DNA of 64,000 nt from Cycas panzhihuaensis (Eukaryota > Cycadophyta): assembly GCA_023213395.1 (NCBI GenBank), contig CM041465.1:99021741-99085740 (forward strand), read 5' to 3'. Shown piece by piece: positions 33,767 through 45,983 of the stretch. The position numbers and the translations under genes were made by a program. The number at the start of each line of letters is the position of its first letter. Position 1 is the stretch's first letter. The notes beneath the pieces were generated by a model. The model was not told the origin of the DNA. It saw only the letters and a program-made list of their open reading frames with translations, and searched no databases.

Positions 33767-36275
33767 TGTTTCCCGGCTATCGGGAATGGACTCGGGGCCT
33801 TGTCGACAGGTTTGTGCGGTATATGCCTTTACTTTGCTTACTTATGATCATTGCGATGGTGGGAATGGTTTGATTGACATGTGCTGTCCATATGCACTGT
33901 TTGATTGCTTGTTCATTATGCATGTGCCCTAACGGCACCTTTTAGCCTATGACGACTCACGGTGAGGCATTCCCAGTGAATCGACACCGTATGGCATCTG
34001 ACCACTCACGATGTCTCCATGGTCTCTCGGAATGCTTTTGCCAGCCTGTTTATGCGTGTTACCGCGTGCCGCTTATGTTGCAAACCCTTTCTAAGCCTGG
34101 TTTAACCCTTAGTTAGGTCTTTTTGCACCGTTTGAGTACATGCCCATGACCTAAAGCTGCTCTTGACTAATGTATTTTGAGTTTAACTTATGATTTTACC
34201 TTAAAAACCTGATTTCTTACTTTAATTTTCTGTTTTTTGGGTTTCGGTTCCGTACCGCGGTAAATTAAGCGGTACCGCGAAATTCGTGATGCAGCTAAGT
34301 TCTTGTGATGCAACATTTAAATTTAAAAAAAAGAAACGCGGACGATGTAGCGATTTTTCGCGGAAGCTGGCGTGGCTCTAGCAGTTGGGCGCGAGGCCCC
34401 AGCGTTCACTTGCTTCACTCGAGACATAAAAACGCTTTTTTCACTCATTTGCCTCATTATTGAATGAATTTTTCTACTCTCTACTTCACTCTCCTCTCAA
34501 GTTTTCTTCACAAAAGACAAGACAAACAAACAAGAGCAAGAGACACCTTTCAGCAAATGTGGGACGGAGGCACCAATTTCTTATTCTTTGAGATACTGAG
34601 GCCATCTTGCCCCCTCAGAGCTCAATACAAGCACTCTTCCTCCTCACACATATTGAAGGCCTCCAAGAGGGTTTTGCACCAAGAAAACCATTGCAAGGAA
34701 CCATTTCCATCTCACCTTTTTGCATGAGGCTCCACCACTCCTCTCTCTTGCAAGGGACATGCTACATTGCTTCATAAGCATCTCTTGGACCGCTGCTCCA
34801 AGTTGCCAAGTGCTCGCATGCACTCCTCCTTCATCATTTGAGGTATTTGGTGTCACTTCTTTGGTGTTTTTGCTTGTTTTTTTGTATTATTTCACTTGCA
34901 ACTCTTTGCTTCCTTTTATGTATGCACTTTCTTGGTTTCCCCTTAGCCGGTTGATGCAAAGAACCATAGTATTTGTGGCTTATTAGAGTGTCACCCGAGG
35001 ATAGGCTTAGTTTCCCATTCTTTTCTTCCACTCACCTTTCTTCTCCCATCCTTCTCTTTCGCCATTTCTTGGGCAAGCCAGGCATAAAGGGTTACCACGA
35101 GGGTTTGAGGGAGGTTAGGCGGGGTTAGTCCCCATTCCGTCCTACTCCCCAAGGGTTAGTCCCTTTCCTCTCCCCCTTTATTTTCCGCTTTTGCTTAAGA
35201 AGTAGGGCTAGAGAGGCTGCAGAGAATCGGTTGAGTGTTTACCTTGGCATATGCTACCCGTTGCTCCATGATCTTTTTGTCGCATGCTAGCATCGTTTCC
35301 CTTACATCCTGTGGAGACCTCTCGTGGGTGAGTTATCCATCCCGAGGCTATACTCAACCCCATTTAGGGTGCGTTTGTGATATGTGACCTTGGCATGCTT
35401 ATCGTGTGACTTTGCTTCTTTCATTGCATGTTAGCATCTAGCCATATCTTTTAAACTTAGTTCGCTTTACTTGCAACATATATACATATATCTTTTGGCA
35501 TCTCGTAGCCTCTCTTTCGAGAGGAAGGTATTAAACTTATTTGCTTGCGGGAGGCGTTCGGGACGAGGGGCGCATAAGGTCGACCCCTTCTTGGGTCGAC
35601 ACTCGCTTGCACGTTTTCCCTTTGTGTATCTGGTTTGAGCTTTATTTTACATCATTTCAGTTTAGCTAGTACTTATTTGCTTTCGGGGAGGTAAGTGATC
35701 CCCCATCACCGCTTACGAAGCGTCGCATGCGAAGAGACGACGGGAGGAAGCGCGCAGTGGGCCGGACACTGCGTCTCACTTAGCCATGGGATCCGGTATT
35801 CTCGCTCACCCTTCATACTCCTTTTTCGCTCTTACGTTTCTTTATGCTTGCTTTGGTAGTTAGAGAAACATAAGAAAAAGGAAAAGAAATAACTATTTAT
35901 TTTGTACTTACTTTTGCTTTACATTTGCTTTACGTCGCTTTCTTTGCTACACCACACATTATAGTGTCGAAATTCTTTGGCCGATCCCCTTTAGCGCTCT
36001 TGCATATATCTTACTGCGACACGTTTGGTTGGTTACCCCTTAGCGCTTTCTCATTGCCTTGAGAAGTAGCGGTGCGATTCCTTTTCCCCTTCCGGCCATC
36101 AGAAGGGTAGGAGGTCTCGCCTTCTGCGGCTACACAGAGCAACCGGGCACCTTGCGATCCGTGCCGCGCTCGGCGCCGCGGGCGTCCGCGGTATGATCCT
36201 CGTTCTTTAGCCTATTAGCCACATGGTTTTGTGTCCTTCCGCTGGCGTTGGATCATTGCCCGTGGAGGCGTTTCA
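33767..36275 (+). repeat. Element C 5' LTR (2.51 kb)
   Basis: TGTTTCCCGGCTATCGGG to GGAGGCGTTTCA. Contains a palindrome with centre GCGGTACCGC (about 34269-34278), a TATA-like ATAAAAAC (34426-34433) after GCGAGGCCCCAGCG, and a segment shared with the B LTR. Open frames such as 34464-34727 and 34834-35031 recur in the 3' LTR with indels, so they are LTR sequence and not called as genes. Confidence 0.92.
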
Positions 36276-36293
36276 TGGCGACCATCTTGAGGG
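36276..36293 (+). other. Primer binding site of element C
   Basis: TGGCGACCATCTTGAGGG immediately follows the LTR. Compared with TGGTGACCATACTGGGGA in D and E, one or two bases differ or are missing after position 10. Confidence 0.65.
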
Positions 36294-36537
36294 CTGCCGG
36301 TAAGGGAGCTAGATCCGCTTCCCCCGTGTTGGTGCTCTTGCCTTTAGGTAGGCTCGCATTTTGTGTTTTGAGTTGGGCAACCCCCAGCGGGTTTGCGATC
36401 TTTCCTTCCTTTTCCTTTTCGCTTTTCTAACAACGCTCGCGGAGGCGTTGCATCTTGACGTTCTCGCAAGCTTGCGGGGTTTGTAGTTGTTAGAAGACCA
36501 ATCGTCGCGTTCATTCCATCGTCGAGCCCGTTTGTGA

Positions 36538-38660
36538 TGGAAGGTTACCGTCCGATTGGGCCTACCATCTCATGACCTCGGGAACTCAAGAGTTCCCTTA
36601 AATCGGTCCGGAATCCACCCGTGAGGCGAGGATTCCATCTATTACCGATGACCATTTCCACCGAAGATTTTGAGCCTTCCACTCATGCGGCGGAAGACGG
36701 CTACTCGTGAGACCCGCCACCCCTGGCGAGCCTTACGAGGCGCCTGAGGTCCCCTACTTCAAAGTCCCTTGACCTCATATGGCTATGAGGATACCCCTCC
36801 ATGAAGCGGTCGGGCGCTTGGCGGTACTTTCGGCGGTTCGCCAAGCCTCCTAGATGGTTAGCGGAGATGCTACATAGCGTGGCGTCTTCCTCATCCATGC
36901 CACGTCATCTGACGATTGATCGTCACGCGCGCACACCGTCCTATCTGGTGTCTACCCGGCTCTAAGGCGAGTGTTGCGTTTGGATTCTAGTCGTGGTCCC
37001 ACTTCCTCGGGACACGTAGCGCGGTGCATCTTTCCCTCAACTCGGGGTTAGTATGCCTTGCTCAAACCAAGCGCCGCGTGCCACCGTCGAGCGTGGCGCC
37101 GCGCGTTCCTAGTAGGCCTCGAGGCCTGCTAAGCCGCCTTGACCATGTAGGACCCACTCCTACGTGCGTCGAGAACGGTTGGTGGTCCTTCTCTTTCGTG
37201 CCCCGGGCTGCGTCACAACCTTGGGGCGGGCAGGAAACCACCTCACATGCATGGAGTGGACCGTTGCACCCATATGGGGTCGCGCCACCTACGGGTGGCC
37301 CATATGGGCAAAACCCGGTCCCTCACCCCTGTTAGGCGTCGGTAGCGACTCCTGGCTGCTGCGTCGGCCTGAGGCCAGCGCCTCCTTTCGAACATCTACC
37401 CGGACCCCCTTCCCACAAGGGGTGTTTCCTCAAGGAGGGATGGGGCCAAACACCCCCATCCGTTCCTTTGCTTGGGTTGTCGATCCCTTAGCCCGAGCAA
37501 GGACCGTCCTTCGTGGACTATAGGTCGGCGCCTCTGTCCGTTGAGGCGTTGAGGACTAACTTGCCGCCTCACCCTCACGAAGTTCCCAAATTTGATGGGA
37601 CTTCGTCGCGAGACAACCAGAGCATGTCGACTTTTCCATGGCGTGCATTGACTATTGGGCCTCGACCACATCTTGATGAAGCTCTTCCGCGATCCTTGCG
37701 GGCGGCGCCCTCAAGTGGTTCTCGCCTTCACCGCCCATTCGATCTCCTCATTCCGGCTAGTGGGCCGAGTTCGTCAACTATTTTGGCGTAAGCGCCCATT
37801 CGAGAGCGGAATGAAGGCGCTTTGTCGCTCAAACAAGGTCACGATGAGATGAGCGTGACTTTGTGCGGCGCTTTCACGACCTCCTTCACTCCACCAAGGC
37901 CACATTGCACGAGGAGTTGAAGAGGATCTCTTTGTCGATACGCCGCCCGAGGTGCATGTGGAATCCTCAAGATGGGGCAACCACATGCGACTCGCCATCA
38001 CGAGGTGTTTAGCTTTGGAGGCTATTGAGATCCGAGGCGGGACTCGAGAAACCTCCTGAGCCCTCGCAGTCGCGGGCGCCTCCTCGGCGAAGGAGACTAA
38101 ACCTTCGCGACTACTAGGACCACCTCTCATCCGTGAGAGGACCCTAGATCGCTTACTTAGCCATCCGCTCGTTTGAGCGCCCGATGAAGGAGTTAAAACT
38201 CAACCTCCTTCATCACCTACCCCTCATGGGCAGATCCGGCCGGACTTCCCGTGCGGCACCCCGAAGGGGCAACCCAACCTTCTCAAGCAAGGAGGATCGA
38301 TCCTCCCCTTGAGAAGAGGTGGTGTTCTATCCCGCGGAGTGCTTCCTGACGGCAGCGTTGCACGGCCCGGCACCCACGCGATGCTCGCCCGCGACTCGTC
38401 CCCAAGCGAGCGTCGAGGCCCAACCTCGACCGGCCCATTCATAGACCCGTTCCCCAAGCATGGGGGAGCGGGGCGCATGTTGACAAAGGAACAGCCGAGC
38501 AGGGACAAGTCTCCGATCCAGCCCTTGCGTGGTAGAGGAAGGGTGTCTTGTGGGTCACCTTCCCCTTCGCGGTCTCCCGTCGCGCTCCATCACCTTGGCG
38601 GTCCGTAGCAAGGGAAAGAAGGTGATCCGGATGCTTGAGACCACCCCTCTCTCGCGTTAA
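36538..38660 (+). pseudogene. Gag of element C
   Basis: Start ATG at about 36538 (MEGYR). Recognised blocks: PYGVAPPTGGPYGQNPVPH (37024-37335), FRTSTRTPFPQGVFPQGGMG, VDYRSAPLSVEALRTNLPPH (from about 37513), VPKFDGTSS. The core after DYW is scattered over three frames. Where B and E have the zinc knuckle WCSIHGEC, C has WCSI followed by a frame break (near 38310-38370). The Arg/Ser tail lies near 38560-38620. No frame is longer than about 120 codons. Confidence 0.78.
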
Positions 38661-39370
38661 CTTGGGTCTCAAGCGCCAGGAGGCAGCAGGTGCCTCGCGT
38701 CTACTGCAACTTGATCCCCTCCGGAGACCACTCCTCTGGAAATTCCCGCACTTCCCAAGACTATTCCCGTGTGCCCCAGGCGATTCGACTTTAGGAGAGC
38801 CCTTACCCAACCCACGGGGAGGGGTAAGCCTTTCTCCGTGGTCGAAGAGCTTCTCACGATGGCCGTGGGATGTCCATCATGGGCGTCTTGAGAAGTTGCG
38901 GGATGGCGCTTCTCCTAGAAGCTCTTGGATCGAGCGATGCGTCAGGTGCACGCCTTGGAGTGCGACCCAGTGGCGAACCCACTATTTCTTTCGACCCTAG
39001 AGATCTTCCCGTCTGGTGGGAGGGGCGCCCGGTGGAACTTCCCTTTCACTATCACGATAGATACTCCAGGTGCGTTGCGAAGAGCGCCGTTGACAGCGGT
39101 TCTTAGTCAACGCCATGCCCACTGCGTGTTATGCAAGAGCTTGGCGTTCATATGGAACGTTCCATGGCTGTCGAAACTATGGCGATGCAGAAGACTCCTT
39201 TGGGATCTGTCTCGATACCCCTTACCCTCGAGGATAAGACGGTCGTTACTGATATTGTCGTCCTCGATGTTGATGTCGATTACAACCTGCTCTTGGGTCG
39301 ACCATGGCTTGACCAAATGGGGCCGTGTGTTCCACCGTTGGGGGCAACTCAAATTTGTCCATAATGGACA
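38661..39370 (+). pseudogene. Protease region of element C
   Basis: Pieces of the block seen whole in E: LPNPRGG, ISFDPRDLP-like sequence near 38980, FPFTITIDTPGALRRAPLTAV (about 39040-39110, where DNGS is lost by a frame break: GACAGCGGTTCTTAG) and LEDKTVVTDIVVLDVDVDYN, LLLGRPWLDQMG (39131-39364). The last part is a clean frame. Confidence 0.78.
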
Positions 39371-40200
39371 AATAAAGTTGTCCTCATGACGATCGCTTCG
39401 CCAAACTGATAGGACTCACGAGCAAGCCATAGCTATCTGAAGGGAGTAAGCGCCCTTGACTACGTCTCGGCTTGCTATCGGAATCCCGATTCCTCCTCCC
39501 GAGAAGAAGGCCCCACACCTTCTTCTCCGCGTTAACGCGTTTCGCTCCTATCGGCGTCGGCGGTATGGGTATCTCGCGTGCTTGGCGGCAGCGGGTCCCA
39601 TGGGGAGGAAGAGGACCTTCCTCACCGGTTTCGTTCCTCACGCTTGTGTAGGACATCTGTCACAGTCTAGAGTTACTCCCATGACCCCTTTTGTGGTTGG
39701 TAGGGTTACTTTCACGGGTCGCATGACATTCGCATGTCGACTCGTGCATTCCAGCTTTCCATCCCATCACCCGTAGGTGATGATGTGGAGAGTCTTCCTC
39801 TAGCTTTTACGAGGAACCTCTCCTGCTACCCCCTCGGCTTCTCGCGGATGGCAGGCGGTCTTGAGGCATCTGGCCCTATCGCTCCGCGTCATCCGTCACC
39901 TCGCCCAGAAGTCAAGTCCTCGATGGAGTGGACTACTTGAAGATGATGAGGCCTTGTTGGAACACTTAGCGGTTCCATGCCAAGTCGCCTCCTGGTCACC
40001 ACAAGCTTGGCCACGGAAGGTCTTGGCTATTGGGTCCCCTTTAGCCAGGCCAATCCTCTCTCCGTTCCCCCCTTCACTGTCGATCTTGCCCCCTCCACTT
40101 GAGGAGGGAATGCCATGTGCATGGGGGCAACCCAGGACATAGTCCTTGCCGGGATAGGGTCATCAAGGTAGGAGGCGGAGTGTACCCACGGCGAGGTGAG
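39371..40200 (+). pseudogene. Protease-to-RT linker of element C
   Basis: Homologous to the linkers of B, D and E, with LLEDDEALLEHLA near 39930, and a broken HFEEGNAMCMGATQD block near 40080-40140. The frame changes repeatedly. Confidence 0.6.
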
Positions 40201-41460
40201 GAGTATACCCTCTGTTAAGAATTCCGCGATGTGTTCGCATGGGAATACTCGGACATGAAGGGCATCGACCCCTCCATCGTCACGCACAACCTTACGACCT
40301 TCCCTGACGCTCGCCCCGTGCGTCAGAAGCAGCGCCCCCTTCACCCAAAACTCTCGGCTGCCGTTAAGATGGAGATCGAGAAGCTTTTGGATGCGGGACT
40401 CATTTCTTCTATCGACTACCCGAAGTGGGTGTCCAACATCGTCCCCGTTGCCAAAAGAAGCGGGTCCATTCGCATTTGTGTCGACTTTCGCGACATAAAC
40501 AACGCTTGTCTAAGGACAACTTCCCTCTTCCCTTCATCGATCAAATCATCGATCGCGCGGTAGGGTTTGAAGTTATGTCCTTGATGGATGGCTTCTCGGC
40601 TACAACGGATCAAATCTCTCCGAAGACCGCCACAAGGCGGCCTTCACCACGCCATGGGGTGTCTTTGCCTGAGGCAATGCCCTTTGGTCTTAAAAATCAC
40701 GGGGGCCACTATAAAGGGCCATGCATTTCATCTTCCATGACCTCATCAACAACACGTTGGAGGTCTTCATGGACGACATGATGGGTCTCTCGTGCGGGGC
40801 CCATCATCCCTCCCAGGCTTTCTTGGCGCAATCTTGGCGAGATCCGCCAAGTACCATGTCGATCTAAACCGCTTAAGTGCGTGTTTGCGTTACTTGAGCA
40901 AGCTCCTCGGTTTCCTTGTGTCTCGTGAGGAATCCGGATCGACCGGATAAGGTCAAGGCGATCCTTGACATGCGCCTCCTAGGACCCAACGACAAATCAA
41001 GTCGTTCCTAGGTAGGCTTGGTTTCTTGGCGTTTTTGGCGGACTTAGCCATAAGCGCCAAGCCTCTTACAAACCTATTGAAGAAAGGAGCCCCTTTTGTA
41101 TGGTCGGATAAGGCCCAAAAGTCTTTCGTGGGGCTCGAGGAAGCTCTCGTTTAGCCCCTACGTTGGCGCCTCCTCGCCCGATAGACCTTTCATCCTCTAT
41201 ACATCGACAGCAGGTGAGTCCACAGGCGCAATGCTGCACGGGAAGATGATTCGAGGCCAAGAAAGCCATTATTTCATCGGTAGCACCCTCGTTGCCGTGA
41301 GTCAAACTATCCTCCGTAGAAAGGAATGTCTCTCCTTGGTCCACGCAACGAAGTTTCGACATTACACTCGGTAATACCACCAAGGTGATCGTCGGTCCGT
41401 CCCTTGCGTTGTTGCTCACCGGTCGGTTGGCGGGTGGGGCGGAGACGTTGGTCATCTGCT
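40201..41460 (+). pseudogene. Reverse transcriptase and RNase H of element C
   Basis: RT starts cleanly: MKGIDPSIVTHNLTTFPDAR, PLHPKLSAAVKMEIEKLLDA, YPKWVSNIVPVAKRSGSIRI, CVDFRDINNAC (40231-40563). Then SLMDGFSA, PFGLKNHGGH and the MDDMMGLS active-site block (near 40770-40795) fall in different frames. RNase H: PDRPFILYTSTAG and RKECLSLVHATKFRHY (41096-41374). Reading frames change about every 100-300 bases. Confidence 0.82.
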
Positions 41461-41599
41461 TCAAGAATCGACTTGCGGATCGTTAACGGGAAGTCGGTGA
41501 AGGAATGGTTGTTCTTGAGCGATTGGCAAACTCACGTAGTTCCCAGCAGGCGGCATCCTGATGACGATTCCTTCCCCAAACGAGTCTATTATGGCCGTC

Positions 41600-42841
41600 A
41601 GGAGGCCTTTCCTCACCTTCGCCGATGGCGAGTGAATGCAGCGACATCGTGCGATATTTGACTCGGCGGGAATATCGCCCGGCTAACAACAAGGTTAGTC
41701 GGCGTGTCGCGGCCAGCTAAGCAACACCTCCTCGTGAGGCGGGGTGTTGTACAAAGATCTTCGGCGGGATCTTGCTCATTGCGTCGCTCGACGAAGCGGA
41801 CGGATCTCGCCGAATGCCACCACGGCATTTGTGGGGGCCACTTTGGGGTCGATCATGGCCCAAAGGATCCTTCGCATGGGCTATTCTTGGCGTCCACATT
41901 TAAGGGCGCCCATGCACATGCCCTTAGATCTTGCGTTGTCGAGAACGCCATAGCGTCTCCCACGTCTTGGTCAGGGCGTTGCATCCTATCGTGTCTCCGT
42001 GGCCCTTTTCCCAATGGGGTCTCGACCTCATTGGGGCTATAACGTAGCCCTCTTACGGGCGGCATAGATTTATTCTAGCGCTCAGAGTACTTTACTAAAT
42101 GGGCGAGGCAATCCCACATCCACTACCCACAGCAAGGCGATAGCCACCTTCGTCTACCGGCACATTATCTGTCGCTTTGGGATCCGGACGTCCTAATCAC
42201 GGATAATGGGACTCCCTTTGCAATAAGGAGATGGATGAATTATGCGAGAAGTTCAAGATCTCGCATAAGACATCATCTTATTACCCCAAACCAGCGAAAT
42301 CGAATCCTTCAACAAAAGCGCTCATTGGCATCCTAAAGAAGGCGGTTGCCCGGTCTCAGCGGGGCGGCATATCCGACTCCCTTACTATGGGCTTATCGTA
42401 CCTCTATCAGGACTGACTAACGGATGACCCCATTCTCGTTAGTGTATGGGCAGGCGATACTCCCATTGGAAGTGGAGATCCCTTCTCTTCGGGTTTCCCT
42501 TCGAGGCCTCATCGATGAGGAGTCTATTCGTCAGGCTCGCCTCCTCGACCTCGAAGCCCTGGATGAGAAGCGCTTGGCGGCCTACCAAGCGAACCTCGCT
42601 TCGGAGGCCCGTCTGCGGAAGGCGCCGCGACAAGCGCCTTCGCGTTCGTCCTCTGTGTCCCGGGGACCATGTCCTCAAGCTGGAATATCTCCACGATCGC
42701 TTGGCCAAATTCGGGCCCAAGTGGGTGGGTCCCTTCGTCGTTCTCGACAGCCTCGATAACGGCGCGTACCGGATCGCCACCTTGGATGGCTTGGAATTTG
42801 AAAAGGCGGTCAACGGAAATTCCTCAAGAAGTTCTGGCGTG
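41600..42841 (+). pseudogene. Integrase of element C
   Basis: Zinc module LAECHHGICGGHFG (41704-42042), HPIVSPWPFSQWGLDL-like block near 41980-42030, the DNGTPF region near 42205, MDELCEKFKISHKTSSYYPK (42231-42416), then EVEIPSLRVSLRGLIDEESI (42424-42759) and HDRLAKFGPKWVGPFVVLDS, DGLEFEKAVNG (42446-42871). The GLDLIG and IESFNK blocks are disrupted by short deletions. Confidence 0.82.
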
Positions 42842-42875
42842 ATTTCCATCCCTTGCTCAAAGCGAGCCTAAACTA

Positions 42876-42930
42876 CCATCTTAGATTGTCCCCATTCCTC
42901 CTAGCTGGGTTGAATGGCAATTTAAGGTGG
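42876..42930 (+). other. Post-pol hairpin (C)
   Basis: Arms CCATCTTAGATTG and CAATTTAAGGTGG pair along 13 positions with two G-U wobbles, with an inner CCATTCC/GAATGG stem. It lies about 35 bp after the integrase end. Confidence 0.68.
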
Positions 42931-43525
42931 ATTTTTCTTCGATTTCGCTTCCGGTTCCTCTGTGGAACGCGTTCCCATGAGCTATTGGGAACCTTTGTCT
43001 TCCTATTTTGGGCATTCCCCAAATTAGGGCGGCGTAGATATCGTTACTCCCCTTTCCATGCTTGTCGTTTCCTTTGCACATTCCGCTATGCTCCCTCGTG
43101 GACATGTATGTCGCCCCATCCTCTAACCTCACACCTCTCGATCACCTCTACTCACGGTGGATGTGTGTTCTCCTGTTAGACATATGGCCATACATGGAAG
43201 GAAACACCTGCATACTTTCAATAAGATATCTACAACAAAAAATCTGCATATCTACACATTTGCATTTTTAAAACAAACAAATATTTACAGCATATAAACA
43301 TTTACAACTCACAAAAATATCCATTTACAAAAATAAATCATACATGCTACCTCTACCATACATGGTACACCATTTCATGTCAAAATGGGGTTGGAATTGG
43401 GGGGTATGTATATATATATGAAAATGTGATAGTAGATGGTGTGTGTGGGAAGCGGGATCCTTGCGAGGGGGTACAATCATGTGAGCCTACATATGACCCC
43501 ACAGGCCGCGCTTTCCCGGCAAAAC
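42931..43525. other. Region between convergent pol and accessory gene (C)
   Basis: About 600 bp, becoming AT-rich from 43220, with a TA run at 43408-43419. Matches B 17587-18149 in reverse. No gene seen. Confidence 0.55.
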
Positions 43526-45330
43526 CATACATGTGTCTGCGGATCTCTAGCTCTGCTGCTGCTGCCCGATCACAGGGTCTGTCTCACGGCTGCGTGATCC
43601 CTCTCACAGGGACCACGTCCGGCGAGCTCCTCTTGGTCCTCACATGGCTGCCGCCTCGCTCGCCTCGTCCGTGGCGTCTCGGGGTCGTGGCCAGATGCAG
43701 GTAAGTGTCCGGCTCTGCTCGATCTCGAGGCTATCGTGCCACCGGTGGTCGTAGCGGACACGGATGCGGTCCCTCTCGCCTCGAGTCCCTCCTCGACTAC
43801 TCTCGCCCTATCCTCCGCGCCTTAAGGCGCTCCTCTGGGGCTGAGGCGAGTGCGATCCTGTGTCCCCTCACGGCACTCTGGCTCATCCTCGTAGCTCATC
43901 TCGCTCGCCCACAGTGGCGTCGAGCTCTCAGCTGATTGCCGGAATGCCACGTGCTCACAGGTCTCTGCAACCCGGATGTCTCGTACTCTCACCGGTGGAG
44001 CGAGCTTTGCATATAGGCTCACTGTCGATCTGGCGCATCTTACGCACGGATGGGCGGTTGCCTCTGCGTAGACACGAGGGAACAACTCTCTCACCGCGAC
44101 CTCGACTAGCCTCTGTACCTCGCTACACCGAGGCAACATGCCATGCGTCGGTGTGTATCCTCGATGTAAATCAAATCAAATCAAAATTCTATCTAGATGT
44201 CAAGCGACTAAGGAGCAGTTAGGTCTCACTGCTGCGGTGCCGGGCCCTCTGCTCGGCGACATCTCCCTCTCTGGCTCCCTTGCCCGGTATGGGTGCCTCA
44301 TCCTCGAGCCGTCCTCGCCTCTCCTGCCTCATCCTCGGTAGGGGACGGGCTCGACTCTCGCTCTCCTCGGATCTCCTCACGATCAGGAGCACAGTCCCAG
44401 TCCCTGCGCCTGCTCGCCTCTGCGGCTCTGGCGACTGCCCTCCTGTGGCGGCCGGGTGATCCCATTGCAGTCCACAGTGGCATGATGGGCGACCCCATCG
44501 CCCCATCGTCGTCATCGTCATCATTGTCATCGATGGGTGCTCCCCTCTGGGTCGTCGCTCGCCCACCTCACATACTGTATGGGTCCTCTCGTGATGCATC
44601 GGGGTGAGGAGGTCGGCGATGTCGCGTCGGCAAGCCGGCGGACATGAGGCGGGTCCTCTGTCCCTCTGACCGCGTCGCCACACTGTGGACCATCGGGGCC
44701 CACCTCGATATGGGGAGCGGTCCCCTGCTGGTGCCCGCTGCTGCGAAATGGTCAAAGAACCCGACCTTTGGAGCAATGTCTTTGTATGAGCCACCTCTCC
44801 CTAAGCCTCTGATCGCATCCAGTTGGGCGACGAGGTTCGCCATAACTAAGTAGCCCAATCCATCCTCTCGCCGGCCTCGCATCGGCGTCTTTGCGTCCAC
44901 CCGACCTCACAGGATCTCCACTGTAGTTACATTTCGGAGATCAGGAGCGAATGCATAATAAAATGAGCTTCCTGCGAGAATCCCAGAACATGATGCAAAT
45001 GCGGAGAGGGCCCCTCTCATTGCCATCTGTCTCCCGTGAGGCCCTGGGCGCCTACGTGTGTCTTTGCCTCCTTCTTGGCGGCGCCCTCAATCTCACGGGC
45101 CTCCCGGTCGGCTGGCACCCCGGGATCGCGACATCCTGCGGAGTAATGGTGGCGTCCCTATCTGGCGGGTGAAACACATGCCTCCTCCTATCCAGTGCGA
45201 CACGATGTCCACGAGGAGCCTCGATCGGGACGTCTTGAGGGGTCTTCAAGGCCTTGTATAGGCGCATCTCTTCTAACCGCCTTGTCCTCCTCGTCGGCTG
45301 ACTCTAAGCTACTCGGAATGGAACGCCGAT
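43526..45330 (-). pseudogene. Antisense accessory gene of element C
   Basis: Minus strand. N-terminal: LYKALKTPQDV, then LDRRRHVFHPPDRDATITPQDV, GRPVRLRAPP (45052-45267), the PMD-like part. Next is the clean block ANLVAQLDAIRGLGRGGSYK, FDHFAAAGTSRGPLPISRWA (44568-44900), which shows there is no second intron here. An acidic linker (44480-44560) follows, then the intron at 44123-44229, then VEVAVRELFPRVYAEAT, CARSTVSLYAKLAPPVRVRD (43822-44139) and coiled-coil remains. Broken by many small indels. Both ends are estimated from B. Confidence 0.7.
44123..44229 (-). other. Intron of the accessory gene (C), 107 bp
   Basis: Donor GCAGCA|GTGAGACC and acceptor CCTCGGTGTAG|CG on the minus strand. The exon side of the donor differs by an indel from B (CAG|GTGAG), but the GT, the AG and the GGCATGTTG stretch before the acceptor are intact. 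Confidence 0.65.
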
Positions 45331-45473
45331 GTTCTCATGATTTGTCCACCGCGATAGCACTGCAATCGGTCATAGTCGATCGAGTCGGTCTCTCCGGCGA
45401 TCTATCCTATGTCTTTTCCGGTTTTGGTAGTTTAGCCCTTTTGTATTTTCTAACTTTACGCTGCGTCTGCTCA

Positions 45474-45501
45474 CTGAACTTAGCGGTACCGCTAAGTTCA
45501 G
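45474..45501. repeat. 28-bp perfect GGTACC palindrome (C)
   Basis: CTGAACTTAGC, then GGTACC, then its complement: every base pairs. It lies in the accessory-gene leader. A second one (45543-45566, arms AAAAATCGCGG and CCGCGATTTTT, two-base centre) follows within 50 bp. Confidence 0.9.
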
Positions 45502-45542
45502 AGCGGGCCCCGCGGCGATCCATTTCCCTGCGATACCGCGGC

Positions 45543-45566
45543 AAAAATCGCGGTGCCGCGATTTTT
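45543..45566. repeat. Second palindrome next to the first (C)
   Basis: Eleven-base perfect arms separated by TG. A related arrangement, an AT-flanked GC-rich word, stands near 10540-10560 (GCGGCAAAGATCGCGATGCTGCGATC) in D. Confidence 0.8.
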
Positions 45567-45972
45567 CTTGTGATCTGCCGTGATCTCTAAAAGTGGGATT
45601 TTGCCCCCGAAAATCAAAAATTTTTGCGGTGGACCCCATGTGGGGCCAGGACGAGCGCCTAATGCCCGGGTCCCCTCTTCTTGGTCAGGATTCGGACTCG
45701 GGAGGCCTCTAATCGCCCATAAGGCGTGGGAAGCATTTAAATTCAATGAAAAGCAATGAAATTCAAATTGCCAATTCACTGGGGTATCGTAGGATCCACT
45801 CACTTTGGATCCGGTCGTGATCGTCATCTCGTTTCCCACAGTGACGTTGTCTCCTCGCTCCGATCTAGCGGTCGGATCGTCCTCGGTGTGTACGAAGTCG
45901 GGCGCTCGCGTCGTGAGGAAAGGCTCGGTTTTCGTGAGGCCGGTGAAAATGAATCCGGTTTTCATTGATTTT

Positions 45973-45983
45973 CCTTATATAGG
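45973..45983 (-). promoter_or_regulatory. Candidate TATA box, antisense accessory gene (C)
   Basis: CCTATATAAGG on the minus strand, after GGCCCCCG-like sequence and before AAAATCAATGAAAAC, about 640 bp upstream of the accessory gene. Counterparts in A, B and D. Confidence 0.58.

Noticed and set aside
34464-35031. Open frames repeated in both C LTRs (also 47905-48474)
   Set aside because: They recur only because the LTRs are copies; indels between the two copies shift the frames and no domain is recognisable.
45474-45566. Palindromes as independent mobile repeats (MITEs)
   Set aside because: They stand at the same element position in every copy and have no target duplications, so they belong to the element.
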